Shown piece by piece: positions 43,070-54,473 of a stretch of 64,000 nt of DNA. The number at the start of each line of letters is the position of its first letter. Position 1 is the stretch's first letter. The position numbers were made by a program, and so were the translations under genes. Source of the stretch: Nematopogon swammerdamellus. Its lineage: Eukaryota; Arthropoda; Insecta; Lepidoptera; Adelidae. The notes below the pieces were generated by a model, which searched no databases, was not told where the DNA came from, and saw only the letters and a program-made list of their open reading frames with translations. The DNA lies in assembly GCA_946902875.1 (NCBI GenBank), contig OX336349.1, forward strand, positions 15,275,891 to 15,339,890, written 5' to 3'.

Positions 43070-43993
43070 GCAATTGGCCTTGATATTGCCAAGGCATTTG
43101 ATCGGCTTTGGCACAAGTCGCTCTTGGGCAAATTGCCGGCTTACGGACTTCCTTCTGGCCTCTGTGACTGGGTCGCCGACTTCCTACATGGGCGTAGCAT
43201 TCAGGTCCTAGTGGACGGTTGCTCGTCGGACGCCATGTCAGTGAACGCCGGCGTACCACAAGGATCTGTGTTGTCACCCACGCTGTTTCTTCTGCATATC
43301 AATGATATGCTGTCTCTGGGCAACATACATTGTTATGCGGATGACAGTACGGCACACGGATCCTACACCAGTCACCCTTCAGCCAGTCGGGATATTGTGG
43401 ATGAGAAGAGGCGAAGACTTGTGTCTGAGCTCGAACACACACTCGGCTCTATTTCCGAATGGGGCCGTAGCAATTTGGTCGAGTTCAACGCTTCCAAGAC
43501 ACAAGTTTGCGCGTTAAGTGCGAAGAGAGCGGCGTTCACACCGGCTCCTTCATTCCAAGGCACGTCGCTTAAATTAAGCGAACACCTCGGGGTCCTCGGA
43601 GTCGAACTGTCGCACGACTTGAACTTTCGTCGCCATATCGAGGGGAAGGCCAAGCTGGCTTCTAAAAAGCTGGGCGTACTCAATAAGGTGCGACGGTACT
43701 TCACGCCGGACCAAAGGCTGCTTTTGTATAAATCGCAGATCAGGTCCTGCTTGGAGTACTGCTCGCACCTGTGGGATGGCTCTGCCAAATACCAGCTTGC
43801 GCCTCTGGACTCGATCCAGCGTCGAGCCGTGCGACTAGTGGGTGACCCCGCAGTGTCCCGCGATCTAAAACCACTGCAACACCGTAGGGATGTCGGCTCC
43901 CTAAGTGTGTTCTATCGCTTATTCCATGGGGAGTACTCGGAGGAGCTGTTTAACGCAATCCCGCCGTCCCCTTTCCATCTCCGCACCACATGA
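43067..43993 (+). pseudogene. APE LINE RT, palm and thumb
   Basis: Frame with GLDIAKAFDRLWHK, GVPQGSVLSPTLF, CYADDST and LLYKSQIRSCLEYCSHLWDG. The TGA at 43991 is a nonsense change: the same frame continues with family sequence to 44224. Confidence 0.78.
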
Positions 43994-44286
43994 ACTGGGC
44001 AGGGATTGCATCCCTATACGCTGGACTTACCGCGGATGCGTACTAATCGATTCTGCAGATCATTCCTCTACAGAACCGGTAAACTCTGGAATGCTCTCCC
44101 TGCTCATATATTTCCCCCCAAGTACAGTCTCGGGTCCTTAAAGAGGGGCGTGAATGGGCACCTGTCAGGCCGGCATGGCATTCGCAACCCCCGCATACGA
44201 CCGAATGTCTATGGGCGTCGTTAGACACCTTATGGGTGGCTCGGCGCCATATGTCGCGCTTTCAATAAAAAAAAATAAAAAAAAAA

Positions 44287-44726
44287 CGTTCCTCCATTCT
44301 CTTCGCCTCAAGACTCTACCTGCAGCGGTCTTCATGCAAGAAGCACACAGCGCCTCCTGGCGGAAAGGAGAAGAGTCCGGTTGCCTAGGCGACGGACTGT
44401 TGTGATCTGACACGTCCGAAAATACAAGCGGGAGCGGGCGGTTTTGTTCAAACATTTTGCTCTGGAAAAGATAAAATCCACCCTGATCGAGCGCGGCGCG
44501 GGCTCTCAGGGCTTGTTGCGACCTAATACGGCATAAGTATAGTGAGTGTAGTTTCCGAAGTGTGTGCGTAGCTGGGCCCAGCAGATCCTCGGACACCGGG
44601 ACGTTTCCGTGCCGATCGACGACCACCACCTGAAGGACCGAGCTATCGAAGGTGCGGCTGCGGGCGGAGACATCAACATCCAGGTAGGAGGTACCACACC
44701 ACCACACACTTTGCGCTACACCTCGA
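44287..44726 (+). other. Unassigned sequence between LINE and 102-bp repeat
   Basis: Moderately GC-rich. A plus-strand frame (44564-44821) includes VPIDDHHLKDRAIEGAAAGG and a donor-like CAG|GTAGGAGG at 44682-44683; no family recognised. Confidence 0.3.
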
Positions 44727-45480
44727 AGCTAGTCCGACGAATCCCGACGCTGCTCAGAAGGAGTCCAACATTTCCCTGTGTTCCCCCGACGCCATCCAGA
44801 CGCAGTCCGACATCTACGTGAGCTCGGAAGCTAGTCCGACGAATCCCGAAGCTGCTCAGAAGGAGTCCAACATTGCCCTGCGTTCCCACGACGACATTCA
44901 GACGGAGTCCGACATCTAAGTGAGCTCGGAAGCTAGTCCGACGAATCCCGACGCTGCTAAGAAAGAGCCCGACACTGCCCTGGGGTTCCCCGACACAATA
45001 CAGACGGAGCCCGACATCCAAGTAAGCCTCAAAGCTAGTCCGACGAATCCCGACGCTGCTCAGAAGGAGTCCGACACTGCCCTGCGTTCCCCCGACGCCA
45101 CCCAGACGCAGTCCGACATCTAAGCTAGCTCTGAAACCAGTCCGACGAATCCCGACGCTGCTCAGAAGGAGTCCGACACTGCCCTGCGTTCCCCCGACGC
45201 CATCCAGACGCAGTCCGACATCTAAGCGAGCTCCGAAACCAGCCCGACGAATCCCGACGCGGCTCAGAAGGAGTCCGACACTGCCCCTGCGTTCCCCCGA
45301 CGCCATCCAGACGCGGTCTGACATCTAAGCGAGCCTCGAAGCCAGTCCGACGAATCCCGACGCAGCTCGGAAGGAGCCCGACACTGCCCAACGTCCCCCG
45401 ACGCCATCCCGATGGAGCCCGATACTGCCCTGCGTTCCCCGACGCCATCCAGACGGAGCCCGACACCTAAGCGAATTTCC
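44727..45480. repeat. 102-bp tandem repeat, about 7.4 copies
   Basis: The sequence agtccgacgaatcccga recurs at 44731, 44833, 44935, 45037, 45139 and 45241 with an exact 102-bp step, then at 45344 (103). Later units are degenerate. The period is 34 codons; one minus-strand frame is open from 45324 to 44716. Confidence 0.85.
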
Positions 45481-45784
45481 GAAGTCAGCCAGACGGATCC
45501 AGACGCTACGCCAAACTAATCCTATCACGAAGCGCAAAATAAGATCTGAACTGACTGATAGATAACAGTAGACAACATCCGTCGCCGCCGCGTAAACCAG
45601 CCTCGGGGAAACTTGTAAAAGTCCCAATCGTCTCTTATTTACCCTATTTCACCCCTTATGAAACTATCAAACCCAGAATATGAGTACCGCTGCGGAGACG
45701 GCGTGATACTGCATGTGCACAGTCGCACCCCCACCCAACTACAGTCCACCCACTAACACCACGGGGTGAGAACGACTGTTGCGT

Positions 45785-47390
45785 ACAGCGGCCCCATTCG
45801 GAAATAGAACGAAGCGTTTGTTTGAGATCAGACACAAGTCTTCGCCTCTTCATCCACAACATCCCGTCTGACTGAAGGGTCACTGGTATAGGATCCATGT
45901 GCTGTACTGTCATCCGCATAACAATTTATGTTGCCGAGTGGCAGCATGTCATTGATATGCAGAAGAAACAGTGTTGGTGACAAGACAACACAGATCCCTG
46001 CGGTACGCCGGCATTCACTGACAGGGCGTCCGAAGAGCAACCGTCCACTAGGACCTGAATGCTACGCCCATGTAGGAAGTCGGCGACCCAGTCGCAGAGG
46101 CCAGAAGGAAGTCCGTACGACGGAAGCTAGCCCAGAAGCGATTTGTGCCAAACCCATTCGAATGCCTTGGCAATATCGAGACCAATTCACACCGTTTCAG
46201 CACCAATGCAGGAATCATATCCGGCCCACTCGCCTTCCTGGTGTCTAGGGAGATAAGCTCCGCCCGCACAGTTCGTTGTCGGAACTGTACTTCCGGCATG
46301 GAGTTCTCACACCTAGTTATGGATGGGGGGATGGCACCCCATCGTCCAGGGTGGAGTTCTACGCAAAGAGAGCATTTACATTTGCGGAGTGGGCAAGTGA
46401 GCCCCCAGGACACTGTAGAGGTGGAAGGGAGGAGCGGTAGAAAATCGATACGACAGATTTTGTCGAGAGACCAAAACTCACGGCTCCCAGTTGGGTGCTG
46501 GTTCAGCCTATCACCAACACTGCCGATATGCTCGAATTTGGCCCTGACGATAGCCCTCTTGCAGGATCTGGAGAGGCGGTTGTATTCTTTCTTCAGTTCG
46601 GATACATTAGGATCGCGTCTGGTACGAGCGCACGACCATGCACGATAAGCTGCGCCATTAGCTGCGACAGCTTCACCACAGTCGCGGCTGTACCAGGCCT
46701 GGCTTTTACCACCGAGGCGCACGAGGGCGCTGGGAATGAACATCTCCATTCCCCCCAGAACCACCTCGGCTACGGCATTGGCGCATTCTGCCGGAATGCG
46801 CCAATGCCGTAGCCAAGGTGTAGATCATCCGAGGTGTAGATCATCCGAACTGAAGCATAGCTCTCTCCATGGGTAGGATGTGATGTATTCTCGCATCCCG
46901 TCCCAATCCGCTGACACGTAGTGCCAAATTGGACGCATTCCTCCAGTACGAGACTAAGGAGGCAAAAATGGCACCGTGGACCCCACTAAACAGTGGTCAG
47001 AGAAGCCAAGAGGAGTGCTCACTGTGACTTTGTATCCAGCAGGGTTCGTCGTCAGCAGAAGATCCAGCAGAGAGGGTGCATGACCGTCCATGTCTGGCAC
47101 TTTGGTAGGTTGGTCTATCAGTTGAGGCAAGTCATGCGTCAGGGCGAAGTCGTAGGCGGCTCTCCCCTCGAAGTCAGTTCTCCCGGAGCCCAGCCACTCC
47201 TCGTGATGGGCATTAAAATCCCCAAGCAGAACCATATCCGCGGATATATATATATATAGGGAAACTACATGCACTTCATCTGCCGCTCTACTCAAGTGCT
47301 CGAACAATCGAGCTGTCCCCGCGTCGTCTGAGTGCGACCTGTAGATACTTACAGGCGGACACACGCGACTCCGTCCCCAAGTGAACCGAT
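45785..47390 (-). mobile_element. Degenerate inverted copy of the APE LINE
   Basis: Minus-strand frames show LLGDFNAHHEEWLG, LLTTNPAGYKV, the pre-RT region (AWYSRDCGEAVAA, EYNRLSRSCKRA) and CYADDSTAHGS. RT blocks between the KRC and IGLDIAKAF positions are deleted, and the 3' end is missing. Confidence 0.8.
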
Positions 47391-47573
47391 TGTGATGATT
47401 CTTTTTTTATTTGAAAGCTGGTGCTTTCCGCGTGGTCCCATTTCAATTTCATCAAGATCGGATTGGAAAGCGAGGCGGATTCGCGAAGCCAAAAGCCGAG
47501 CGATTCCGCCGAGTACATTAATAGCAAAAAATTACTAAAAAAACTGAAATAAAAAACTATTAAAAAAAATATA

Positions 47574-47709
47574 AAAACCGCCTTCAAAAATGTATGAAAT
47601 AAAAAAAATCGAACCCTAGAGTTGAAGGCGGTGCAAGCAAAAATAACCGACCGCCTTCAACTCTAGGGTTCGATTTTTTTTTATTTCATACATTTTTGAA
47701 GGCGGTTTT
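47574..47709. repeat. Near-perfect ~59-bp hairpin
   Basis: Arms 47574-47632 and 47650-47709 (accgccttcaa... at both ends) with a 17-nt loop; they differ by one base in an A/T run. Confidence 0.8.
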
Positions 47710-48227
47710 AAATTTTTTAAATCGTTTTTTTACAAAAATGTATACACTTTATTTACATACAGACTGTACGTGCATGAAATATGTTTAATAAGTTGTTTCG
47801 ACATACTGTCATACAAATTAAATTACAGAACGAAAGTTAAATTTTAAAAGTTCCTAATACTATATAGATAGGCCCTACATTTTCGTTCCATAGGCGGCAA
47901 GACGGCGCGGCGGAGCGGCGTTGTAGTGGGACGACAGAGGTGGCGGGCGGAATAGCGAGCCGCGAGCATCGACGACGCTCGCGTGTCGTCTCGTCGGTCG
48001 CATGAGCTGCTGGCGCGCGGGCGGGCGGGCTTATTCTTCCCCACTCCCCGCAGCCCTCCCGCACCCCGAGTTCAGTGTAGTGCGAGCGCGCGCTTTTTAA
48101 ACGTTGTTTTATTATATTGCGATACTCGAAACTACTCGAAAGTTCATGTTTAATGGAGAAATTTTATTGGATAATATACAATTATATTATATTTTGATGT
48201 TCTGTGTCTAATAAGTTAATAAAAACA

Positions 48228-48905
48228 GACGAAGCAATTTTTCACAGTGCTTGGGTTATTGCCAAAAATATGTAAAGGTGTGATCGATAAGGAAAATTTC
48301 CTAGATAATTATGAAAAGCGATATATTTAAAGAAATTAGGAGATGAAAAAAAATAAAAATTGACAGAGTAATTTTTATAGGTATTTTCAAATTTCTGCCT
48401 GTTCGAAATCGAAATTTTCCTAGATAATGTTATATATATACTCTTATTAATATATAATATCATATTCCGAAAGAATTTTGGACAGAGCAATTTTTCACAG
48501 CGAATTATTGCCGAAAATCTGTAAAGGTGTGATCGATAAGGAAAATTTCCTAGATACTTGTCTAAAGCGATATATATAAATAAATTAAGACATATAATAA
48601 AATAAAAATTGACAGAGCAATTTTTCTGAAGAAGTTGTGATACAAAATAGGTATTTTCAAATTTCTGCCTATTCGAAATCGAAATTTTCATAGATAATGT
48701 TATATATATACTCTTATTAATATATAATATCATATACGGAAGGAACTTCGGACGGAGCAATTTTTCACCAGCAGTTATAAGCGATTTTCATCTTTAGGTA
48801 TAAATACCTAACTTCCAAACATAAAAAATCCTAGATAATTTGTCAAACGTGTATTTTAAACCCTACTTTATCACACTGCAAAGATTCAGCGACAGAGGAA
48901 TTACG
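48228..48905. repeat. Repeat module I, inverted copy, three ~255-270 bp units
   Basis: gac(g/a)(g/a)agcaatttttcac recurs at 48228, 48481 and 48751. The right end (actgcaaagattcagcgaca) is the complement of the left end of the block at 38.9 kb. Confidence 0.75.
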
Positions 48906-48936
48906 TCGAGTGGAAATGCTTTATTGATTGGAGTAG

Positions 48937-49372
48937 TATGGCAAATATCATAGCAACATAGGTACCGGCATTCGGGAATTCTACATAATGTACCATGCGA
49001 CTGCTAATTTCGCTTCGCACGTTCAAGTCACATTTAGCGTAGTTTGTCGCTATCAGCCTAAAGAGTTGATGGTTCGGGGTTCGAATCTCACTTTCGTATG
49101 TTTTTTTTTTTTGCTTTTTTATTATTTTAATTATTAAAATGATTGTGGCTTATGTAACTGATGCGTGATTCTAATTTTTTATTTTTTATTATTTTACCTA
49201 AATAACATTTTATTGTAATTTCTTCCAAATTATTTTAGTTCATGTACTTACCACTTTTTATAAACCTCTAAATAGACTATCGATGAAAACTAAAATAAAA
49301 ATAGGTAGGTAGGTAATAGGTAGATAGGCATTTAGGTATGTATGGCAAATATCATAGCAACATAGGTACCGG
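48937..49372. repeat. Repeat module D, copy 2, flanked by a 32-bp direct duplication
   Basis: 48937-48968 and 49341-49372 are identical (tatggcaaatatcatagc...); module D fills the space between them. Confidence 0.8.
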
Positions 49373-49374
49373 CC

Positions 49375-49535
49375 GGCGCGCGCGGCGCGCGCGGCGGCAG
49401 CATGGCACGGTGCGGTGGGGTGCGGTGCGGTGCGGTAACTCAGTAGCAGCGTGCGGTGCGGAGGCGGCACGGCGGCGGCGGCGGCGGAGGCGGCGGCGGC
49501 GGCGGCGCGGTGGAGGCGCGGGAGGCGCAGATAGC
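49375..49535. repeat. GC-rich CGG/GGC microsatellite
   Basis: Simple gcggcg- and gtgcggtgcggt-type repeats; open frames here are repeat-driven and not genes. Confidence 0.75.
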
Positions 49536-49689
49536 GTTATACCACAGTACCTATTAGTTATTCTGTGGTTATACCAACGAAAGCCATGCGTATAACGCCC
49601 CGTCAAGTTACGTACCGGAGCGTATACTGATAGATACCACAGAAGAGAGATATTACTGATACGGTCGTACTGTATACTGGTACGGAAAA

Positions 49690-50062
49690 TGACACGGTGG
49701 CAACATCACCTACAATACAACATCCGAGATGTCAGCTCGTAACAACTGGTGAAGTAGGTGCTATGTCAGTGCTTTTCTTCGGTCGTACCGGCTTCACTGA
49801 ACTGGACGGAAAAAAAGAAGGGAGTCATATCCCGAAATAGTTTGTATTTTCCGTCCAGTTTAGTGTAGCCGGCACGACCAAAGGGAAGCACTGACATGGC
49901 ACCTAAGTTCACCCGGTGTTATGGGCTGACATCACGGATGTTATAGGTGATATAGCAAACTGTGTCAGTTTACATAAAAAAATCCCTCAGTCGCCTTTTA
50001 CGACATGCACGGGGAGAGATGCAGTGGGGCTATTATTTTAAATTACCATCCCACACGGTACA
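49690..50062. repeat. Cluster of three SINE type 1 fragments in alternating orientation
   Basis: Minus tail part at 49690-49815, plus tail part at 49826-49985, and minus head part at 49983-50062. Confidence 0.7.
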
Positions 50063-50870
50063 AATATACCTAACCTAGCAATCTTTTTTCCATTCGATCC
50101 AAACACAGAAGACAGAAATGACGACCGACACGCGGGCGCAGCAGGGCAGGAGCGAGCAAGCGAGCCCGGAACTAAAATTGTATCTAGTATTGAAGTGCCT
50201 GCTAAATTGACGAAGGCAAAAATTTTACCCTTCCGACTGAAGAATTACGGCAATAATTTCATGTAGGCGTTTTTTGTTTTTTATTTTTATCTCCTTTCGT
50301 GGATAAAATAATAAAACAAATTGAATAGAGTTTTCTCAGAGCTTTGTGACCTTTGAATCGGTGGTATTGTAAAATTGTAATAATACACACATACTCAGAT
50401 TTTCAAAAATTCATGCTTTTTTTATATATTTTTAATTTTATGTTTATTACTTACTTTTACTCATTATTAAAAAAACCAGCAATGCACTTTGTTGGTAAGG
50501 AACCAAAATATAGGTTGGTATTTTTTTAATTTTCTGAATGTGTGTCAATTGGTCAGTTTTGGACCTTCTTTGTCGCACTTTTTGCATGTTTTGCGTATTT
50601 GGCGTTTGTCACCGCCTTAACACGCGTATTCAGATATTTATAATTTAGTATTTTTGCTCACATATTTTAACGATATTTCACGTGCCGTACAGTTTGATGC
50701 GTCTTTTATCTATTTGAATTCTTTGTGCCATTGCAAATAGTTTGCAGACGTGTAGCTTCTTTATGAAAGTTTGCTATCATTTTACAGCTGTCTGTCAGTA
50801 GAAATTCCGAAATATCCCCCCTACATAGGTATTATAAGATCCAACGTTTGCCGTCTGTGTGTATGTATGT

Positions 50871-51232
50871 TTTTTTTATGGAAACTGACACGGTTGGCTA
50901 CATCACCTACAACATCCGCGATGTCAGCCCATAACACCGGGTGAACTTGGTGCCACGTCAGTGCTTCCCTTCGGTCGTGCCGGCTAAACTGAACAGGTCG
51001 GAAAACACAAACTATTTACATAGCCGTTTCGACCGACCTTTCATTCAGTGCGGTGGTATCAACCCGGGCGGGTTAAACCAATGTTCTTGGTTAAACCCTA
51101 CCACCTAGTAATATAAGAAGGGAGTCATATCCCTTAGTCGCTTTTTACGACATACACGGGGAGCGATGCAGTGGGGCTATTCTTTTAAAGTACCGGCACC
51201 ACACGGTACAAGTACTGGCCCCACACGGTACG
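50871..51232 (-). repeat. SINE type 1 inserted in another retroposon
   Basis: Complete head, core and tail. Flanking gtatgtat on both sides is the likely target duplication; the interrupted sequence (catccaacgtttgcc-like start; cgcttataactcaag) continues after it. Confidence 0.8.
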
Positions 51233-51472
51233 GTATGTATATTCGCTTATAACTCAAGAATGGTTCAACATGTTGGCTTGCGGTTTTGTCTATGTAATGC
51301 GACATATCTTGGTCATGTTACAGGATATATAGCATCACGCCATTATTCATATGAGCTGAGCAGTGCAGTGGGCCGAAAGCGAACACAGTTGGAGAAAATT
51401 CGATGATTTCCAATTGAAAACCGAATTGCTATTAATCCGATTTCACCCCGGGCGAAGCCGCGGGCACAGCTA

Positions 51473-52232
51473 TTTACAGTAAAACCGATCGCAAAAAACT
51501 TTGCGGTTTCCAAAACGATGAAACATAAAAGTAATGCGTCCGTTATGATAATGAGAAGTCGCGAATAAATGATAAATATTTCATTGTCAAAACCTTGCGT
51601 TCCTGCAAAAGAAATGTAAGTAAGTATCTACTTATTTATTTTTAATCTCCGACGCAAAAAGAGGGATGTTAGAAGTTAACGTGTGTGTATGTGTGTTTGT
51701 CTGTGCCATCGTAGCTCCCAAACGGATGGACCAATTTGGATGCGGTTTTTTTATTATAAAGCTGGTTTAATCGGGATAGTTCTTAGCTATGTTTATAATC
51801 AAGTAATTAAGTAATCAAAAAATTATTATCTTAAAAAGTGGACCGAGTTTCATGCGGTTTTTTTTTGTAAAAGCTTGAAATAAACGTTAAATTACAAATA
51901 AAAAAAAAACAGTTTCTTCAATTTGTAATTTAACTTTTAATATGTAACTTGCATATCCGCAGCTCCGCTCGCGTTTTTTCCTTCACCCACCAAAGTTTCA
52001 TCGTAATCGGATGAACGGTTTACGAACGCATAGAAGACGAACGAAGAAATATTAATTTGAATATAGTAGGTGTATACATATATGTGTATTTATCACATCA
52101 CAAAAAATTACATTAACTAAATACCAAATTTCATCCAAATCGTTAGAGCCGTTTCCGAGAAACCAATTATATATATATATAGGTATATATATACAAGTTT
52201 AGCTCACTTAAAGTAATAGGAATAGTACATTC
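51473..52232. other. Remnants of retroposon 3' ends
   Basis: Includes gctcccaaacggatgg (51715-51730), cagctccgctcgcg (51960-51973) and aatcgttagagccgtttcc (52139-52157); related inverted pieces lie at 55840-55960 and 56456-56580. Confidence 0.45.
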
Positions 52233-52410
52233 ATGGAAACTGACAGGGATGGCTGCATCACCTACCTACAACATCCGTGATTTCAGCCCATAACACCGGG
52301 TGAACTAGGTGCCATGTCAGTGCTTCCCTTCATTTCATGTTGGCTACACTGAACTGGACGGAAAACACGAACTATTTACATAGTCGTTTCGACCGACGAC
52401 TTTTCATTCA
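52233..52410 (-). repeat. SINE type 1, 3' fragment
   Basis: atggaaactgacagg through tttcattcag, reverse complement of the type 1 tail. Confidence 0.75.
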
Positions 52411-53033
52411 GATAATCAACTAATATGGCGAATAAAGCGAGCGGCGCGCGGGCGGCGCCAGGAGCCCAGCAAGTATTGAATAAAGATGCAACTCCCACTC
52501 TTGCGTGGATCTGTTATTATATAATAAATAACTATAGATTAAATCTATGCTAATAAATAACTTATAAATGCTAAAATTTATCTGGGTAGGTGCTAAGTTT
52601 TTTTTTTTGAAATTTTGCCTATAAAAGTGGAATTTATTCAAAACATTTCGCAAGCTCAGCTAAATGTCAATGATAGATAATGTTTCAAAAGTGGAATTTA
52701 ACAAATATGATAAATTTCGTTCATCAATAAAAATGTCTAAGTATCAAATAACTTACCACTTAGTTCTACGCTACCTACCTACCCACTTACATGCTACGTC
52801 GCTCTGCAAACTCCCCTCCGAGATGAACCTTGGTGATGTGAAGGCTGCCGAAATCCCTTGGATGTTTGCCAAAGAAACTTCGTATGGCCGAAAAAACATT
52901 TCACCGCTTCCCTAGCTTGGCCACTATGTTCTACATATAAGCCAAATATTTAGGTATCTTATGTATAATTGTATAAGCCAGGAACGAACCTCTCATAGCG
53001 TTCTCGATATAAGCTTACTATACACTGTACGGC

Positions 53034-53409
53034 AGGTCTATTCTTATAAATTCTGACAGCGGAATCAGCGCTGTTGTGACGCTGAGAGCCACTTCTGAGG
53101 GCCTAGTCCGAGTTAACGTGACAGCTACGTAAACGTCAAATACCGATCGAATTGAGTGTTTATGTATGGGAGCACAATAAGCTCACCGCCGCCCCGCGCC
53201 ACTAGAGAGCTCCATACATAAAAACTTAATTCGATCTGTATTTGACGTTTACGTAGCTGTCACGTAAACTCGGACTAGGCCCTCAGGTCTATTCTTGTAA
53301 ATTCTGACAGCGGAATCAGCGCTGTTGTGGCGCTGAGAGCCACTTTGGAAGTGGCTCTCAGCGCCACAACAGCGCTGATTCCGCTGTCAGAATTTACAAG
53401 AATAGACCT
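53034..53409. mobile_element. Nested hairpin elements with a perfect 61-bp palindrome
   Basis: 53285-53345 and 53349-53409 are perfect inverted copies with a 3-nt spacer. 53034-53094 is another direct copy. Between them, 53097-53281 has ~70-bp inverted ends (ggcctagtccgagtt...). Confidence 0.85.
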
Positions 53410-53429
53410 GCGGGTATAAAGAAGTCCGC

Positions 53430-53612
53430 AACCTTGTACTTTGGAATCCACTCCCTGCCCATCTATTTCCTCCCAAGTAAAGGCCGAGGTTTTTCAAAAG
53501 GGGCGTGAAAAGGCTCTTGTCAGGGCGGCATGGCATTCGCAATCCCCTTGCATTAAACAATGTCCATGGACATCGTTAGAGACATTGTCGCGCTATCCAT
53601 AAAAAAATGCGC
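53430..53612 (+). mobile_element. APE LINE 3' fragment with poly(A)
   Basis: Similar to 44085-44280; ends atccataaaaaaatg. Confidence 0.7.
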
Positions 53613-54076
53613 GCATGCTCCCCACTAATTGGAAACATTTCTTATAAACCCAATACCTGGGATAATCTAGGATAATTGATTTTTTTATTTTTCAAGAAAA
53701 TTACCTAAGTTTGTATGTTAACTTTGCATGAAAGAAAAAAAATATCTTAGAGAAAAATGCTACTTCAAAATGTCTTGTCTTGGGAAATGCCCTGGTGAGT
53801 GACAGGTCCACGGTACGTCTTTATTATGTTACATTACACGATATACATGATATTATCTACTGTTTGATAAATATATAGATAGATAGAAAAATAGATAATG
53901 GACGGCGCTTCTGTCGACAGACCATGAAACGGAATAAACAAATTATAGTATGTATGTAATATTATGTCAGACTCTCTCTACTGCATATTCACGTTCCTAG
54001 ATATACACATAGTTATACACATATAATTTCATTCGTTTCTGTTAGCTTATAAATTTAATTTTGCTATCATTCACCT

Positions 54077-54473
54077 ATATAAGGTGCTTCGTTATTTATG
54101 TCAACAATTTCGGGAGGGTTACATACACACTCAAATAAACACTTTACGTAAGAAAAAAACATATGTTTATAGGAGCATTTTTTCTCCTAACAATAAATAA
54201 AATCAAATAAGTAGCTGTAAAAACCAATCATAGTGACCTTGTGACTTACTTACAACAAACAGCTGTTCTGCGTTTGAACATAGTACGGTCATTGACCCCG
54301 TACAATGCAAGTTACCTACTGGTATACACAGGTTAATGTTTAGGTAGCAAACATGTTTTGTTAAATTTCTCGAAAAGTAATGCTAAAAAATAATTTTTTT
54401 GCGTAACGTGTTTATTGAGTGTCTATGAAACCCTCCCGAAATTTTTGACATCAATAATGAAGCACGTTATATA
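54077..54473. mobile_element. MITE with 'ataaggtgcttcgtta' inverted ends
   Basis: Left ataaggtgcttcgttattta...cgggagggtt and right aaccctcccg...aatgaagcacgttat; about 397 bp. Confidence 0.75.

Larger units (their letters stand above)
40378..44286 (+). mobile_element. APE-type LINE (Jockey/CR1 group), near full-length, inactivated
   Basis: GC-rich 5' region (40378-40918); endonuclease frame with NVRGLHTNLNAV, LLGDFNAHHEAWLG and SDHCLV; RT with ASGPDRIPALVLK, NYRPIAITSLF, GLDIAKAFDRLWH, GVPQGSVLSPTLF and CYADDST; C-terminal thumb region; 3' tail (caataaaaaaaaat). Defects: a frameshift near 41.09 kb, an in-frame stop near 41.31 kb, TAA at 41962-41964, a ~350-bp insertion at about 42717-43069 between RT blocks, and TGA at 43991-43993. 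Several 3' fragments of this family are scattered through the window. The clade is inferred from motifs only. Confidence 0.85.

Noticed and set aside
44716..45324. 202-codon minus-strand frame as a real gene
   Set aside because: Open over repeats of 102 bp, so openness follows from the period; low-complexity product. Kept only as a finding.
49338..49606. Arg-rich frames on both strands
   Set aside because: Result of CGG/GGC simple repeats.
52664..52915. 83-codon plus-strand frame
   Set aside because: No recognisable domain, no splice partners, AT-rich surroundings; insufficient to call a gene.
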